Assembly (NCBI GenBank): GCA_947184155.2
Contig: CAMXCT020000391.1
Span: 294,254-358,253, forward strand
DNA length: 64,000 bases
Source: Cladocopium goreaui
Lineage: Eukaryota > Sar > Dinophyceae > Suessiales > Symbiodiniaceae
Direction: 5' to 3'
This document shows, one piece after another, positions 22,869-34,735 of the stretch; positions within the stretch are counted from its first letter, which is position 1; every line of letters begins with the position of its first letter. The translations under genes were made by a program, and so were the position numbers. The notes beneath the pieces are model-generated. The model made no database searches. It had not been told where the DNA came from and saw nothing but the letters and a program-made list of their open reading frames with translations.

Positions 22869-24144
22869 ATACCATCTTATACCATCTTATACAGTTTATA
22901 TATGCAGAAATGATATATACATCTTCTGGTCGCTGGAACTCCTTCCGAAATCATCCAGGCCCCCCTGAGGAATCACTGAGTGTTCCGCACCAAATGGAGT
23001 CGAGTCCTGGCGCATCGAACATGGGTTTTCCCAGGGAACCCGCTGGGTTTTATGAGGTTTCCAAAATCGCTATTGATGATCATGATTTAAGTAATGATTT
23101 TTACATATTCTCTGATTAAAAAAAAAAATCTGAAAGATTTTAACTGGTGATCATGATTCTACATAGTCGTTGCCATTAAAATATGGCAATCCTTGGGCTT
23201 CAGCCTTTTTTTGGCAACCATTTGGGACTCCTAGCGGTCCTAGCGGAAGCTGATGGGATGTTGGACACACCTGCCGTCACTATCTTCATTTTCAAATAAT
23301 CAACTTTATATTATATACACGAGCTCCATTTGAAGTATCCTTAAACATCCATACAACTCCAAAACTTTGCACAACTTTACAACTTTGCACAAGTGCATTC
23401 AGTTATTTGGATGTGTGTCTTTGATATTGTTGGGTTTTCAGCGGGGTTTGATTCAAATGGCTTTGTCCAAAGTTGTATACTCCAATTTGTGGCCACTGAA
23501 TAGTCAAGAAACTCATGATCTAAACCTCTAATCCTCAAAAAACCGCTTAGTATGGCTATTGGTATGCTCCAGTGTGTGGCCACTGAATGATACGGAAATC
23601 AATTTTCTGCAGTTTCATTTTTTTCATATCATCACTATTATATATATATATTTATATATATCTCATCCCATAACTATCCACTACTATCATTGGGCTTACC
23701 ATGGCTTACCACATTATTTTCTAAATATCTAGACCACTATTGTTGGATTTTCCATGAATTTCCCATCATTTTCCATCATCCGAATCTCATCCGTCATTTT
23801 CCATATTATCACTATCATTGGGTTTACCACATGTTTTTCTGAATCGTCATAGAAATGAATATTTGACAATTAGTTTTTTTAGAACATGAGATTTACCACT
23901 GGTTTTCCACATATAATTACCCTACAACTATTCTTTATTTACCCATTTTCTAAACCACTTAAATCTTTAAACCACTGGAACATGTAAATATTTGGTAATT
24001 GAGGGAAAAATGATGCTCCACAGGATCTCAAAGGTTCTAAATTGTCTGAGATGATCCTCTAAACCACTGAAAACTGGATGGGATTTTGATCATGTTCCCA
24101 TTCTTTTCCCACGCAAAAAACCATTGGATGGTGGCTTTTTTCCC

Positions 24145-27100
24145 TCAATTCTCAGACAGAGCCAGACTTGGACGGACTCCTGTGATATCTGTGATTTCTT
24201 GGCCACCATTGGCGTCCCAGCCTTGCAGGGCGGACGCTGGGGGTTGAGGCTGATAATCAGATCCCCCCCGTCTTGATCTACTAATGGCTTTTTATGGCTT
24301 TTTGATGGGATAATAAGAGTTTCATGGGATTTTAATTGGATCTTATAGGATTTTTTCATAGGATTCCAATGGGAGTTTAGTTGGCAGTCATTTTTTGACA
24401 CCAGGGAGTTTCCCTGTTGCGCCGGGGATTTTTTCCACATCTTTGGGGATGGGATTCGATGTGCGGAGCCAAGGGGAATCAGCTTCACCTGTCCAAAGAT
24501 TTACCAAATCTGAATGACAAACCTCTGGAAACATAATGGTTGTTATTTCTTTGTGTCACATACACGTAGCCTGTCGACAGATCTTTATGTTTATATTGTA
24601 ACATCTTTGAAATCGACTATTGCTGTCTTTAAGTCACAATCACTGCCATCATCGTTGTGTACTTGGTCACATCTTGCCAATCATAATCGTCGTCCTTGGG
24701 CCATCATCGTCCTCCTCCTCATCATTGAATCATAGTTTATCTTTGCCACCGGGCCATCATTCTATACTTGCGAGAAGTTCTAAGTATCACACAATACTGT
24801 ACATATGTTCATTATCATTATCACTCCCATTCTCATCATCACTAATTATCATTGTAATGATCGTTGTTACTATCACGCTCACCATCACTATCATTGCCAT
24901 TGTGACTATCGTTTTCATTATAGCTATCATTGCCGTTGTCACTATCGCTATTACTATCATTACCATCTTCACTATCACTATCACCATCATTATCTTTACC
25001 ATTTTTGCTATCACTATCATTATATATCATTATAGTCTAGTAAAAATGTGTAAAAATCAACATCTTCACCTTCTGTTCGATCCATCGGTCGCCCAGCTTG
25101 CGTCCCGTCCCGGAATCTTTTTTTGGGCGCCCACCATGGCGCCGGGGGCGTTGTAGGAATAGCGAGGCGCAGGGACAGCACCAGGGAGTGCCCCAGGCAG
25201 TCCCTGAGTGGCCTGGAACTTGGGAATTTGGGAATTCTGGAGTGGTTGATTACCCGGCCTGGTAAAACATACAAAACACGATGGAAAATCACCATCTTTA
25301 ATAGGTAAATCACCTATAAATGGGCCATTTTCATCCATTTTTCATAGCTATGTTAAATTACCAGAGGGTAATTGGGGTTGAAACAAGATGACAAATGCTG
25401 GAACATGTCACATTTATGGAGTCAATAACCAACATGATGGGGATACAAAGGGATATGGAGGTTCCCACTCCATGGGCCCAGTGGGGGTACCCCGGAATCA
25501 TCTATTTGTAGATGGGTTATGATTTATAAACCATCCGTTTTGGGAGTGTCCCAATTTATGGAAACCTCCTTGTTGGTTGACTGAATCCAATACAAACCCA
25601 CCAGTGAAGTATGGTGAATAAATGATGTATAAATTGATGGTTTGATCTTTTAATATCACACTATATCCTGTATAAATAGTTTTTGTAAAGTAAAGCATCC
25701 CAGCTGTGGAACGGTTGGTTGGCCACTATGGTTGAACATGCGTAATGAGCCGAGGTTTATGGTTAGTTCTTATCCTGTCCCATTACAGTATTTGATAATA
25801 TTGCTATTGCAGAGAATTACGCTGCCCATTTAAAAAAAAAAAACTGCCGTAGTAACGGTCAAGCTTCCCATTGGTGGTAGGACTTTTAGCCGTCTTAAAA
25901 AATCGTTGAAATCCAGATTTCTGGGATCCCTTGTTTGGCAGGGTCGAAAAGTCGTCTACGTTGGTTCAATCCATTCTTTGACACTCAAATGGATGACAAA
26001 GAATCCGCCATTCTTGTTGGCAGAACTTCAATCCATCAACCCAATCGCGGATGTCAAATGGATGTGCAATGACTCAATGACCAAGCTCTTCAGACATCCT
26101 CATCCTTAACTTGGCTTTGTTCGTTGCCTCATTAAATCTGCCAAAACTCCCTCAGGGGCGAACAGTCCTAACATGTACCCTCTGGTTATTTAACATAGCC
26201 ATGGAAAATGGCCCATTTATAGATGGTTTACCTATTAACACTAGTGATTTTCCATGGCTATGTTAGTCATAACCAGAGGGTATATCTTAGGACTGTTAAA
26301 CTTAAAGGAATTGTTGTACCCCCCCCACCACCTTAATATACCTTAATCCTCATGCTACATCCTCCAGATTGGCGCCAAGCCCCACCTGTGGATACATGGC
26401 TGAAGTCGTCAAGGCTGGCACCACGAAGGAACCCGGCGTCATCCGTGGCGCCGTGGTGTAGGTGGTCGGTGCTATCTGGCCGCAACCGGAAACTCGGTGT
26501 CCCAAAGGTGGTTTTCTTTTAATCATAACAGTGAAACTATAATTAGTTGGTTTATAACAAAAGTGACACTTAGGTTATTGTTGGTTTTAGATGGTTTAGC
26601 ACTTATTTATTGGATTTATAGTATGTTCTAGGTTCACTAATGTTAAATATGTAATAATTAATCCACTTGGTTGTTATTGGTTTTATCATTATCATTTACC
26701 TCATTTACCTGCTAGAATGTGGTTGTTGAATACCCAATGCCATAAAACCATCCCATTTACCAACCATGACTGGGGTACACCCAATGCCATAAACCTCGAT
26801 ATCCTCTCATTGTTTAACATAGCTATGGAAGCTATGGCCCATTTAGTTCGATGATTTACTGGTTGGTGGTATACCTACCCCTCTGAAAAGTATTAGTCAA
26901 TTGGGATGATTATTCCCAATACATGGGAAAATCAAATTCATGTTCCAAACAACCAACCAGTATATGATCATGTACCTCCTAAAAATAGTGATTTCCATAG
27001 CTAAAAGGTTGGAGTGCAACCCTCTTGGCTTCTGACCAGTGGGAACTCCATAGACCAATCTGAGTGGTTTTTTGAACCTATAACAACATGGTTTATGGCA

Positions 27101-27599
27101 TTGGGTATTCAACAACCACATTCCATAGCTAAATGAGGTAAATTTGAATGATAATGATAAATCCAACAACAAGCAAGTGGATTCTGTGCACATTGTCAGT
27201 TGTTCTTAGCACAAAGTGTATTCCATGCGGAAAAAATGGTCCAAGTATTCCAGAAGTACAGCGCAAGTTGTGGCTATCAGGCCATTCTCGGCGCCAAACT
27301 ACCAAACAATCAGGCCCACCAGTGTGCTAAGGCCGGGCCGGTTTGGTATACTATTTACCATTGTTTCCCTATTCGCTATGAATCCGGGAAAGAAAAGGAC
27401 ACAAGGGAGCTTTCCGAAGTCATAGTGGTAGCATGTGGTAGTCATTAGAGCATAACTTGCAGCGAAACAAATGGTGACGACTGGGGATCCCATGGGATCC
27501 CCCACGCTCCGCCTGAGTTGGTGATGCTCCAGCATAGGGAAGGACGTATTGTTGTTGCATCGGTGAGGATGGCAAGGTCAGCTTCAAACTCATCCTGAC
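24145..27599 (-). CDS. Pro/Gln/Gly/Tyr-rich low-complexity protein, 3' part of gene
   Basis: Five minus-strand exons: 27599-27513, 26475-26386, 25212-25135, 24440-24402 and 24249-24145 (ending TGA). All are whole codons (29, 30, 26, 13 and 35) bounded by AG acceptors and GT donors, with one GC donor. They join without a stop to give about 132 residues. The text is compositionally uniform: SPMQQQYVLPYAGASPTQ, APTTYTTAPRMTPGSFVVPA, GLPGALPGAVPAPRYSY, PQPPASALQGWDANGGQ. It resembles prion-like, disordered tails rich in P, Q, G, Y and A. No folded domain is visible. The first listed exon has an internal ATG (MSLKL...) that could be the start, or further exons may lie upstream. The small 24.4-kb exon is the least certain. 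Confidence 0.55.
24797..25035. repeat. ATC/ATT-rich imperfect microsatellite
   Basis: About 240 bp of TCAT, CACTATCAT and related trinucleotide and hexanucleotide units. Frames on both strands give H/Y/I or D/S/N polymers, so no gene is called. Confidence 0.9.
25251..25370. repeat. Inverted-repeat element, family F3 (copy i)
   Basis: TACCCGGCCTGGTAAAACATA on the left and TATGTTAAATTACCAGAGGGTA on the right. The core has AATGGGCCATTTTC. It ends close to the exon starting at 25,212. Confidence 0.75.
26176..26282. repeat. Inverted-repeat element, family F3 (copy e)
   Basis: TACCCTCTGGTTATTTAACA on the left and TGTTAGTCATAACCAGAGGGTA on the right, with GCCATGGAAA and TTTCCATGGC inside. It lies in the intron between exons 26386 and 25212 of the low-complexity gene. 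Confidence 0.88.
26859..26960. repeat. Inverted-repeat element, family F2 (copy f), inside an F3-like remnant
   Basis: CTGGTTGGTGGTATACC on the left and AACAACCAACCAG on the right. F3-like sequence (TTTAACATAGCTATGG and TAGTGATTTCCATAGC) lies on either side, so F2 inserted into an older F3 copy. Confidence 0.75.
27254..27340 (+). CDS. Orphan plus-strand exon, product not recognised
   Basis: Exactly 29 open codons between an AG acceptor and a GT donor: KYSASCGYQAILGAKLPNNQ, then AHQCAKAGP. It is GC-rich compared with the flanks. It lies antisense within an intron of the low-complexity gene. No family was recognised and the exons it would join are unknown. It could be a remnant. Confidence 0.35.
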
Positions 27600-28674
27600 C
27601 TGGTGAGGATTAGCAGTCGGTCTTCTTTCATTGATCAAAGTACAAGGTGGAAACACTGGAAATGAATTGACATGGCAATCAGATTCTCATGGCTTACAAC
27701 ATACATCCTTAAGCTGATTTTTCGGCCATCACACTCTGGGTTCCCATTTGTATCGACCTGCCGGAATCTCGTGGGAATCATTTCAAGGAACATCAGGAAA
27801 CATGGTGAAACACCATGTTTTACATACGTTATACCCATCAAACATGTGGTGTTTCTGTCGTGTTTTCCTTTAATACAACCATCTTCAGCCCAGTTGAGCT
27901 ATGAACAATACCACAATCCCATTACATACTGGTTAGTAGATAAATGTTCCTATTCTTATAGTTTTTCCATAATCTCGAATAATTAAGCCAGTTCTTATAC
28001 AGTAATGTGGCAAAGCCAATAAGAGTTTCAATCCCCCAAGTCATGGTAGCTTTGTTGTTGGCTTTTCCACTGTCTTAACTCACGCACTCTTAGCCCATCA
28101 ACAGAACTGGTAACCAGGTTGGTTAGTAAATATTCCTACAATGTGGGGCCCCCAAGATAGCTAAGTTGGTTGATAACTCCAATAACTATATGGTTTATGG
28201 TACGCAAATAACGAACTAGTTACTGGGGCTTTTGTTAACCAACTTATAACTGGGGGGCCTCACATTGTAGTAAAGCCAGTTAGTAACAGATTAGCCCACT
28301 ATCTTAACCCATCATGGCTCGGCAGAGGCACGCCCCCACGCTGCGGCTCGTGTTTCGACCCACGCGCCCCGGTGCCGAGGCCCAAGCTTCGGGAGATGAC
28401 ACGCTTCGGGTTGGTAAATGGGTCATGGAATGGTTATGTATGGTTAATGATGGTGAATTCATGGGTTATAAATGGATTATATATATATATGAATAAATGG
28501 GTTATACCAGTAGTACCCGCACGAGGCGGGGCGGAAGTTGCCTTAAAGATATATATAAGACCTTTCTCATCTATAGAACTTGCACGCGCCGTGCGCCAGC
28601 CAAGCCCGTGCGTGCGTGCACTCTGCGAAAGTGGTGTCCTGTTTCACATGTCACATTTGAAGCTCCACTTCGCC
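27600..28674. other. Stretch without a confident gene
   Basis: It holds one F1 element (28,137-28,269) and GC-rich patches at 28,314-28,420 and 28,570-28,640. The second patch, with CGTGCGTGCGTGC, recurs at 29,005-29,060. No exon could be placed. Confidence 0.5.
28137..28269. repeat. Inverted-repeat element, family F1 (copy e)
   Basis: TACAATGTGGGGCCCCC on the left and GGGGGGCCTCACATTGTA on the right. The core AACGAACTAGTTACTGGGGC is shared with copy a. TA flanks both ends. Confidence 0.9.
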
Positions 28675-28915
28675 CTTCACACTTCTCACTGCACTCTTCA
28701 CACTCCACACTTCACACTTCACACTCCACACTTCTCACTTCACACTTCCAATCACTTCACACTCCTTCACACTTCACACTCAACACTTCACACTTCCACA
28801 CTTCACACTTCTCATTGCTTTCTTCACACTCCACACTTCACACTTCACACTTCACACTGCACTCTTCACGCCCCACACTTCACACTGCACTCTTCACACT
28901 CCACACTTCATCTCA
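28675..28915. repeat. CTTCACA-type short tandem array
   Basis: Repeated CACTTCACACT and CACTCCACACTT units of about 7-11 bp. Frames read as S/H/T/L polymers. Confidence 0.92.
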
Positions 28916-29229
28916 TCTGAGCTCTTCTCACCTTATCTTCTCATCTCATCTCTTCTCATATGTCATCTAAGCTTTCATGAATCACTTCCCAGTACTACTA
29001 CTAAGGAACTTGCATGCGCCGTGCATCAGCCAGCCCGTGCGTGCGTGCTTTGTGCGAAGCTGTTGCAGTGTTGCTGTCCAAGAACATGACCTGCGCGCGA
29101 CCCCGGTACAATGCAAACACTTTCCCCGGTACTTGCACTTCATCTCAACTCATCTCATCTGAGCTCTTCTCATCTCATTCCATGTCTTCCCATATGTCAG
29201 CTACGTTCTTCTTGGCTATTTTTATGTCA

Positions 29230-30350
29230 AGTACTTCCCAGTACTGATGTCTACTACAAAAGCTTGCAAAAACCACTTCCCAGTACTACTTTGTACTACA
29301 AAGCTTGCACAAAACACTTCCCAGTACTACTTTGTACTACAAAGCTTGCACAAAGCACTTCCCAGTACTACTTTGTACTACAAAGCTTGCACAAACTACT
29401 TCCCAGTACTACTTTGTACTACAAAGCTTGCACAAAACACGTTCTAGTACTACTTTGTACTACAAAGCTTGCACAAAACACTTCCCAGTACTACTTTGTA
29501 CTACAAAGCTTGCACAAAGCACTTCCCAGTACTACTTTGTACTACAAAGCTTGCACAAAGCACTTCCCAGTACTACTTTGTACTACAAAGCTTGCACAAA
29601 ACACTTCCCAGTACTACTTTGTACTACAAAGCTTGCACAAATCACTTCCCGGTACTACTTTGTATTACAAAGCTTGCACAAAATACTTCCCAGTACTACT
29701 TTGTACTACAAAGCTTGCACAAAGCACTCCCCGGAACTACTTTGTACTACAAAGCTTGCACAAAGCACTTCCCAGTACTACTTTGTACTACAAAGCTTGG
29801 ACAAAACACTTCCCAGTACTGCTTTGTACTACAAAGCTTGCACAAAACACGTTCCAGTACTACTTTGTACTACAGAGCTTGCACAAAGCACTTCCCAGTA
29901 CTACTTTGTACTGCAGAGCTTGCACAAACTACTTCCCAGTACTACTTTGTATTACAAAGCTTGCACAAAACGCGTTCCAGCACTACTTTGTTCTACAAAG
30001 CTTGCACAAAGCACTTCCCAGTACTACTTTGTACTACAAAGCTTGCACAAAGCACTTCCCAGTACTACTGTGTACTACAAAGCCTGCACAAAGCACGTCC
30101 CAGTACTATTTTGTACTACAAAGCTTGCACAAAGCACTTCCCAGTACTACTGTGTACTACAAAGCTTGCACAAACTACTTCCCGGGACTACTTTGTATTA
30201 CAAAGCTTGCACAAAATACTTCCCAGTACTACTTTGTACTACAAAGCTTGCACAAAGCACTTCCCAGTACTACTTTGTACTACAAAGCTTGCACAAAATA
30301 CTTCCCAGTACTACTTCGTACTACAACTTTGTACTACAAAGCTTCTACAC
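29230..30350. repeat. 41-bp tandem repeat array, about 27 units
   Basis: The unit contains ACTTCCCAGTACTAC, the near-palindrome TTTGTACTACAAA and AAGCTTGC. The spacing is 41 bp. Since 41 is not divisible by 3 and the unit lacks stops, three overlapping frames of up to about 600 codons stay open. These are not genes. Units differ by few substitutions. Confidence 0.95.
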
Positions 30351-30785
30351 ACATCAAGTTCTTTCGCAGAGAAGCTTTTACACACAGCAAGCTTTTCAAG
30401 CAGAGAAGCTTTTACACACAACAAGCTTCTTCACTGGAGAAGCTTTCACACACAGCAAGCGTTTACACACAGAACACTTACACACAGTGCTTTTGCACAT
30501 GGCAAGCGTTTACACACACAGCAAGCTTTTTAAACAGAGAAGCTTTTACACACAACAAGCTTTTACACAGAGAAGCTTTTACACACAGCAAGCTTTTACA
30601 CACAGCAAGCGTTTACACACAGAACACTTACGCACAGTGCTTTTACACATGGCAAGTGTTTACACACACAGAAACTTTTACACAGAGACGCTTTTACACA
30701 CAGAGAAGCTTTTACACACAGAAGCTTTTACACACAGCAAGCTTTTACAGAAAAAGTTTTTGCACAGAGAAGCTTTCTTGTGTAC
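30350..30785. repeat. Degenerate AAGCTTTTACACACAG tandem array
   Basis: Units of about 20-30 bp built on GAAGCTTTTACACAC. A higher-order block beginning GCGTTTACACACAGAACACTT occurs twice (about 30,460 and 30,607). It follows the 41-bp array directly and shares its AAGCTT motif. Confidence 0.88.
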
Positions 30786-30800
30786 ATAATCACAACAGGA

Positions 30801-31640
30801 ATTGCAGCTCCAAAACCGGATCTCGACGCCAAAGCGACAAAAAGACGATTTTGAAGCACTTTTTAAAAGGAATTTATTTCAAAAGGAAAATTATTAGCGC
30901 CTGGTACGAGAAAATCTGCTGACGAATCGCTATCGCAGCCTGGGTGCAGCCACTCCAATACGATTTACGATCTTCAGCTGCAAAAGACAATAGTATTACG
31001 CATGCAGCCGCTGCACCAAGCAACCTTGACGCAGCCACTACAATGCGATCTGCAGAGACTGAGTTGCAAAACACAATAGAACTACGTGCAATGGCGTCGG
31101 AAATTGCAGCTCCAAAACCGGATCTCGACGCCAAAGCGACAAAAAGACGATTTTGAAGCACTTTTTAAAAGGAATTTTAAAAGGAAAATTATTAGCGCCA
31201 AAATTGAAAAAATCTGCTGACAAATCACTTTCGCAGCCTTGATGCAGCCGTTCCAATACGATTTACGATCTTCAGCTGCAAAAGACAATAGTATTACGCA
31301 TGCAGCCGCTGCGCCAAGCAACCTTGACGCAGCCACTCCAATGCGATCTGCAGAGACTGAGTTGCAAAACACAATAGAACTACGTGCAATGGCGTCGGAA
31401 ATTGCAGCTCCAAAACCGGATCTCGACGCCAAAGCGACAAAAAGACGATTTTGAAGCATTTTTTAAAAGGAATTTTAAAAGGAAAATTATTAGTGCCAAA
31501 ATGGAGAAAATCTGCTGACAATTCACTTTCGCAGCCTTGATGCAGCCATTCCAATACGATTTACGATCTTCAGCTGCAAAAGACGATCGTATTGCGCATG
31601 CAGCCGCAGCACCGAGCAACCTTGACCCAGCCACTACAAT
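30801..31640. repeat. ~300-bp tandem repeat, three copies
   Basis: The same block (starting ATTGCAGCTCCAAAACCGG) begins at 30,801, 31,102 and 31,401, giving periods of 301 and 299 bp. Each unit holds a frame of about 70 codons ending in the same TGA after ...KATKRRF. The third copy diverges into the next repeat. Confidence 0.92.
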
Positions 31641-32770
31641 GCGTGTCGCAGCATCCCGTAGCAAACCTGCACCTATCTACGGACGTGGCAACATCAAATG
31701 ACGACAATGAAGCAGCCATTCCAGTGCAATCTGCAACTAGAGATTCAAGAACCGCATGGAACTACGCACGCAGACACAACCACTCGTTGCAAAACACATA
31801 GGAGGAACAATTCGCGCACAAAACGACCGCAGCCGCACCCGTCGCACAGACGAGGTACCTTTCATCGTCGGCTGCAGCCACTTTACACGGAAAAACACAA
31901 GGTTTGGTGCTCCGGCTTCCTCCCCAAAACATAGCCCATGCAACATTCATGCAGCCATTACAATGCGTTTCGCAACATCCCGTGGCAAACCCGCACCTAT
32001 CTACGCACGTGGCAACATCAAATGACGACAATGAAGCAGCGATTCCAATGCAATCTGCAACCAGAGATTCAAGAACCGCATAGAACTACGCACACAGGAA
32101 CAACCACTCGTTGCAAAACACATAGGAGGAACAATTCGCGACAGAAACGACCGCAGCCGCAACCGCCGCACAGACGAGGTACCTTTCATCGCCGGCTGCA
32201 GCCACTTTACACGGAAAAACACAAGGTTTCGTGCTCCGGCTTCCTCCCCAACACAAAGCCCGTGCAACATTCATGCAGCCATTCCAATGCGATCTGCCAC
32301 CACAGCGTCAAGAAACGCATAGAACTACACACACAGGAACAACCACTCGTTGCAAAACACATAGGAGGAACAATTCGCGACAGAAACGACCGCAGCCGCA
32401 ACCGCCGCACAGACGAGGTACCTTTCATCGTCGGCTGCAGCCACTTTACACGGAAAAATACAAGGTTTCGTGCTCCGGCTTCCTCCCCAAAACATAGCCC
32501 ATGCAACAGTCATGCAGCCATTCCAATGCGATCTGCCACCACAGCGTCAAGAAACGCATAGAACTACACACACAGGAACAACCACTCGTTGCAAAACACA
32601 TAGGAGGAACAATTCGCGACAGAAACGACCGCAGCCGCAACCGCCGCACAGACGAGGTACCTTTCATCGCCGGCTGCAGCCACTTTACACGGAAAAATGC
32701 AAGGTTTCGTGCTCCGGCTTCCTCCCCAAAACATAGCCCATGCAACAGTCATGCAGCCATTCCAATGCGA
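31641..32770. repeat. 239-bp tandem repeat, four copies (first interval 324 bp)
   Basis: The block CACTCGTTGCAAAACACATA starts at 31,781, 32,105, 32,344 and 32,583, giving spacings of 324, 239 and 239 bp. Each unit repeats GCAGCCATTCCAATGCGATC, which also occurs in the ~300-bp family, so the two are related. 239 is not a multiple of 3, so the 80-200-codon frames here are by-products. Confidence 0.9.
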
Positions 32771-32940
32771 TCCGCACTCCCCTTCCTCACCACTCCCCTT
32801 CCTCACCACTTCCCTTCGTCACCACTCCCCTTCCTCACCACTTCCCTTCGTCACCACTTCCCTTCGTCACCACTTCCCTTCGTCACCGCTTCCCTTCGTC
32901 ACCACTTCCCTTCGTCACCACTTCCCTTCGTCACCAATCC
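32771..32940. repeat. 16-bp CCCTTCGTCACCACTT tandem array
   Basis: About ten units with small substitutions, starting as CCCCTTCCTCACCACT and grading into CCCTTCGTCACCACTT. Confidence 0.93.
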
Positions 32941-33195
32941 CTTTGTGATGTATTATTATGTAATGTACAGTCGCACACCACCCTTCATCAAGGTCAATCC
33001 TTTTGTGATGTATTGTTATGTAATGCAAAGTCTCACACCACCCTTCATCAAGGTCAATCTTTTTGTTATGTATTGTTATGTAATGTAATGTCTCACACCA
33101 CCCTTCATCAAGGTCAATTCTTTTCTGATGTATTGTTATGTCATGTAAAGTCTCACACCACCCTTCATCAAGGTCAATCTCTCAATCGCGCACCA
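32941..33195. repeat. 60-bp tandem repeat, four copies
   Basis: Units start at 32,941, 33,001, 33,061 and 33,121 at exactly 60-bp spacing (TGATGTATTGTTATG, then CACACCACCCTTCATCAAGG). A partial fifth carries only the CACCACCCTTCATCA part. Confidence 0.94.
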
Positions 33196-34732
33196 CCCTT
33201 CATCATTTCAAGTCTCAGAATTCTATTTGTCCGTAACACGGAAGTATTGCTTCCCAACTTCCTTTGATAATGATTCTTAGTGCATATTGATGGTTATTTA
33301 CTGGCTACTCGTGGTTCATAATGATTCTCAATGGTTATTATTCTTACTGATTACTGATTATTTGTGCTTATTTATGGTGGTTCTCCTGTGGTTATTTCCA
33401 CCAGAAGTGGTTACCTCTGTACATTGCAATTGTGGCAACCAGATCTGCGATCTGACCCTGTGAACGGAATCACCTATGGCCCACTTTGGTCCTTTGGCTT
33501 ACGACATATTCTCATCATACTTGGAAGATCATCCCACTTAGTGGCGAATAATCACAGTTATAATCCATGTATAGATTTGCAGACCTACTTCGGGGACTTA
33601 CAACCAGCGAGTTATGAGGGCACTTACGAATAGTAGGATCCTCCAAGTACTTGGAAAAATAATGAAGGAAAATGCCTGGTCATTGCGTACCTCATTCTTC
33701 GCCGTCTTCTTTACCAGCATCTTTGGGCAACTCAACCCTCCCTCTCAGCCTATATATTATCCATTGCGTACAATATATATATATTATATATTTATATTTA
33801 TATTATATATTATCTAATATTAAATTCATATATATATAAAATATTATATATATATGTCCTCATCAGCCAATTACCCAGATACCAGCTCTTCGCTTTTTCC
33901 CACTATTCCAAGCGAACTCCAAAGGTACTACCTGGGCCAGGACACCCAGGAGACACACTGCTAGTAATTTCCAATTGGAATCACCTTGAGTGTCTCACCT
34001 GGAAACTATCATGTTTGATTGCATTCCATCAATATACCAATGACATATTCCTTCGTATCCATTAATATCTACTAATTGATATATCATAAGAGATCCGTTA
34101 TAGATTCATTCCACTAAAAGTCACATAATAGTATGATGAGGTATTGATTCCACTAATTAGTTTCTTGCTGAATAGTAGTATAGATTCATATGTGGGTTTC
34201 CTAACATAGGGTACCCCCAAATAATCTAAGATCATTTTAGTTTTGAACTCTATGGTTTTGGGCACCCTTCACATAGATTCAATATCAGTGTCTATCAGTT
34301 AATATCAACATATAATATATATATATATACACATTTTATTTAATCTGCATATATATATATATCCAATCCATTATATAATATCTCATTGTCTGTTAAATAA
34401 TATCCCTTAATATACATTAATATCCATTAATATTCATTAATTCGCATATACATCAATATATTCATTTCAATTAATCCACTGTAGATTTCACTAGAACACT
34501 TTTTCCCAGAAGCCTTGATATCTATTATCCATGAATATCATGATATCTAAAACGTCACCAAGAAACAGGCTTCTCGGGCCAATTTCTCCGCCAATTTCAG
34601 GGCAAAGACCTGTCCTTGCGCCTGACCCACTGCGATACGCTTCCTTGGCCATGAAACACCAGAAGATCATGGGAACAGAACGTGGATTTGCTTAAGCTAC
34701 CCCAAAAAGAATCCAATAAATACATATATATA
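33196..34732. other. Stretch without a recognisable gene
   Basis: AT-rich. It contains an F5 element (33,518-33,655), (TA)n tracts near 33,770-33,860 and 34,310-34,360, and many ATTAATAT repeats at 34,380-34,450. No exon was supported. Confidence 0.5.
33518..33655. repeat. Inverted-repeat element, family F5 (copy c)
   Basis: ACTTGGAAGATCATCCCACTTA on the left and GGATCCTCCAAGTACTTGG on the right are approximate inverses. The middle holds GACCTACTTCGGGGACTTAC. Confidence 0.7.
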
Positions 34733-34735
34733 TAA

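Noticed and set aside
22910-23119. Open frames on both strands around 22.9-23.1 kb
   Set aside because: Plus and minus readings are both open and neither gives a recognisable family or a convincing pair of splice sites joined to neighbours. A decision would need cDNA.
25906-26109. Plus-strand frame with VVYVGSIHS, reminiscent of Gfo/Idh/MocA dehydrogenases
   Set aside because: Only about seven residues fit and the expected following GKHVLCEKP segment is absent. The likeness is too weak to call.
29230-30350. Regularly spaced repeats as a CRISPR array
   Set aside because: Repeats are contiguous with no unique spacers, no cas genes are present, and the context is eukaryotic.
29111-30922. A 603-codon plus-strand frame (and 494- and 354-codon frames in the other two phases)
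   Set aside because: All three arise from the 41-bp tandem repeat, which lacks stops and is not a multiple of 3, so every phase stays open. The protein text is the same 41-residue permutation.
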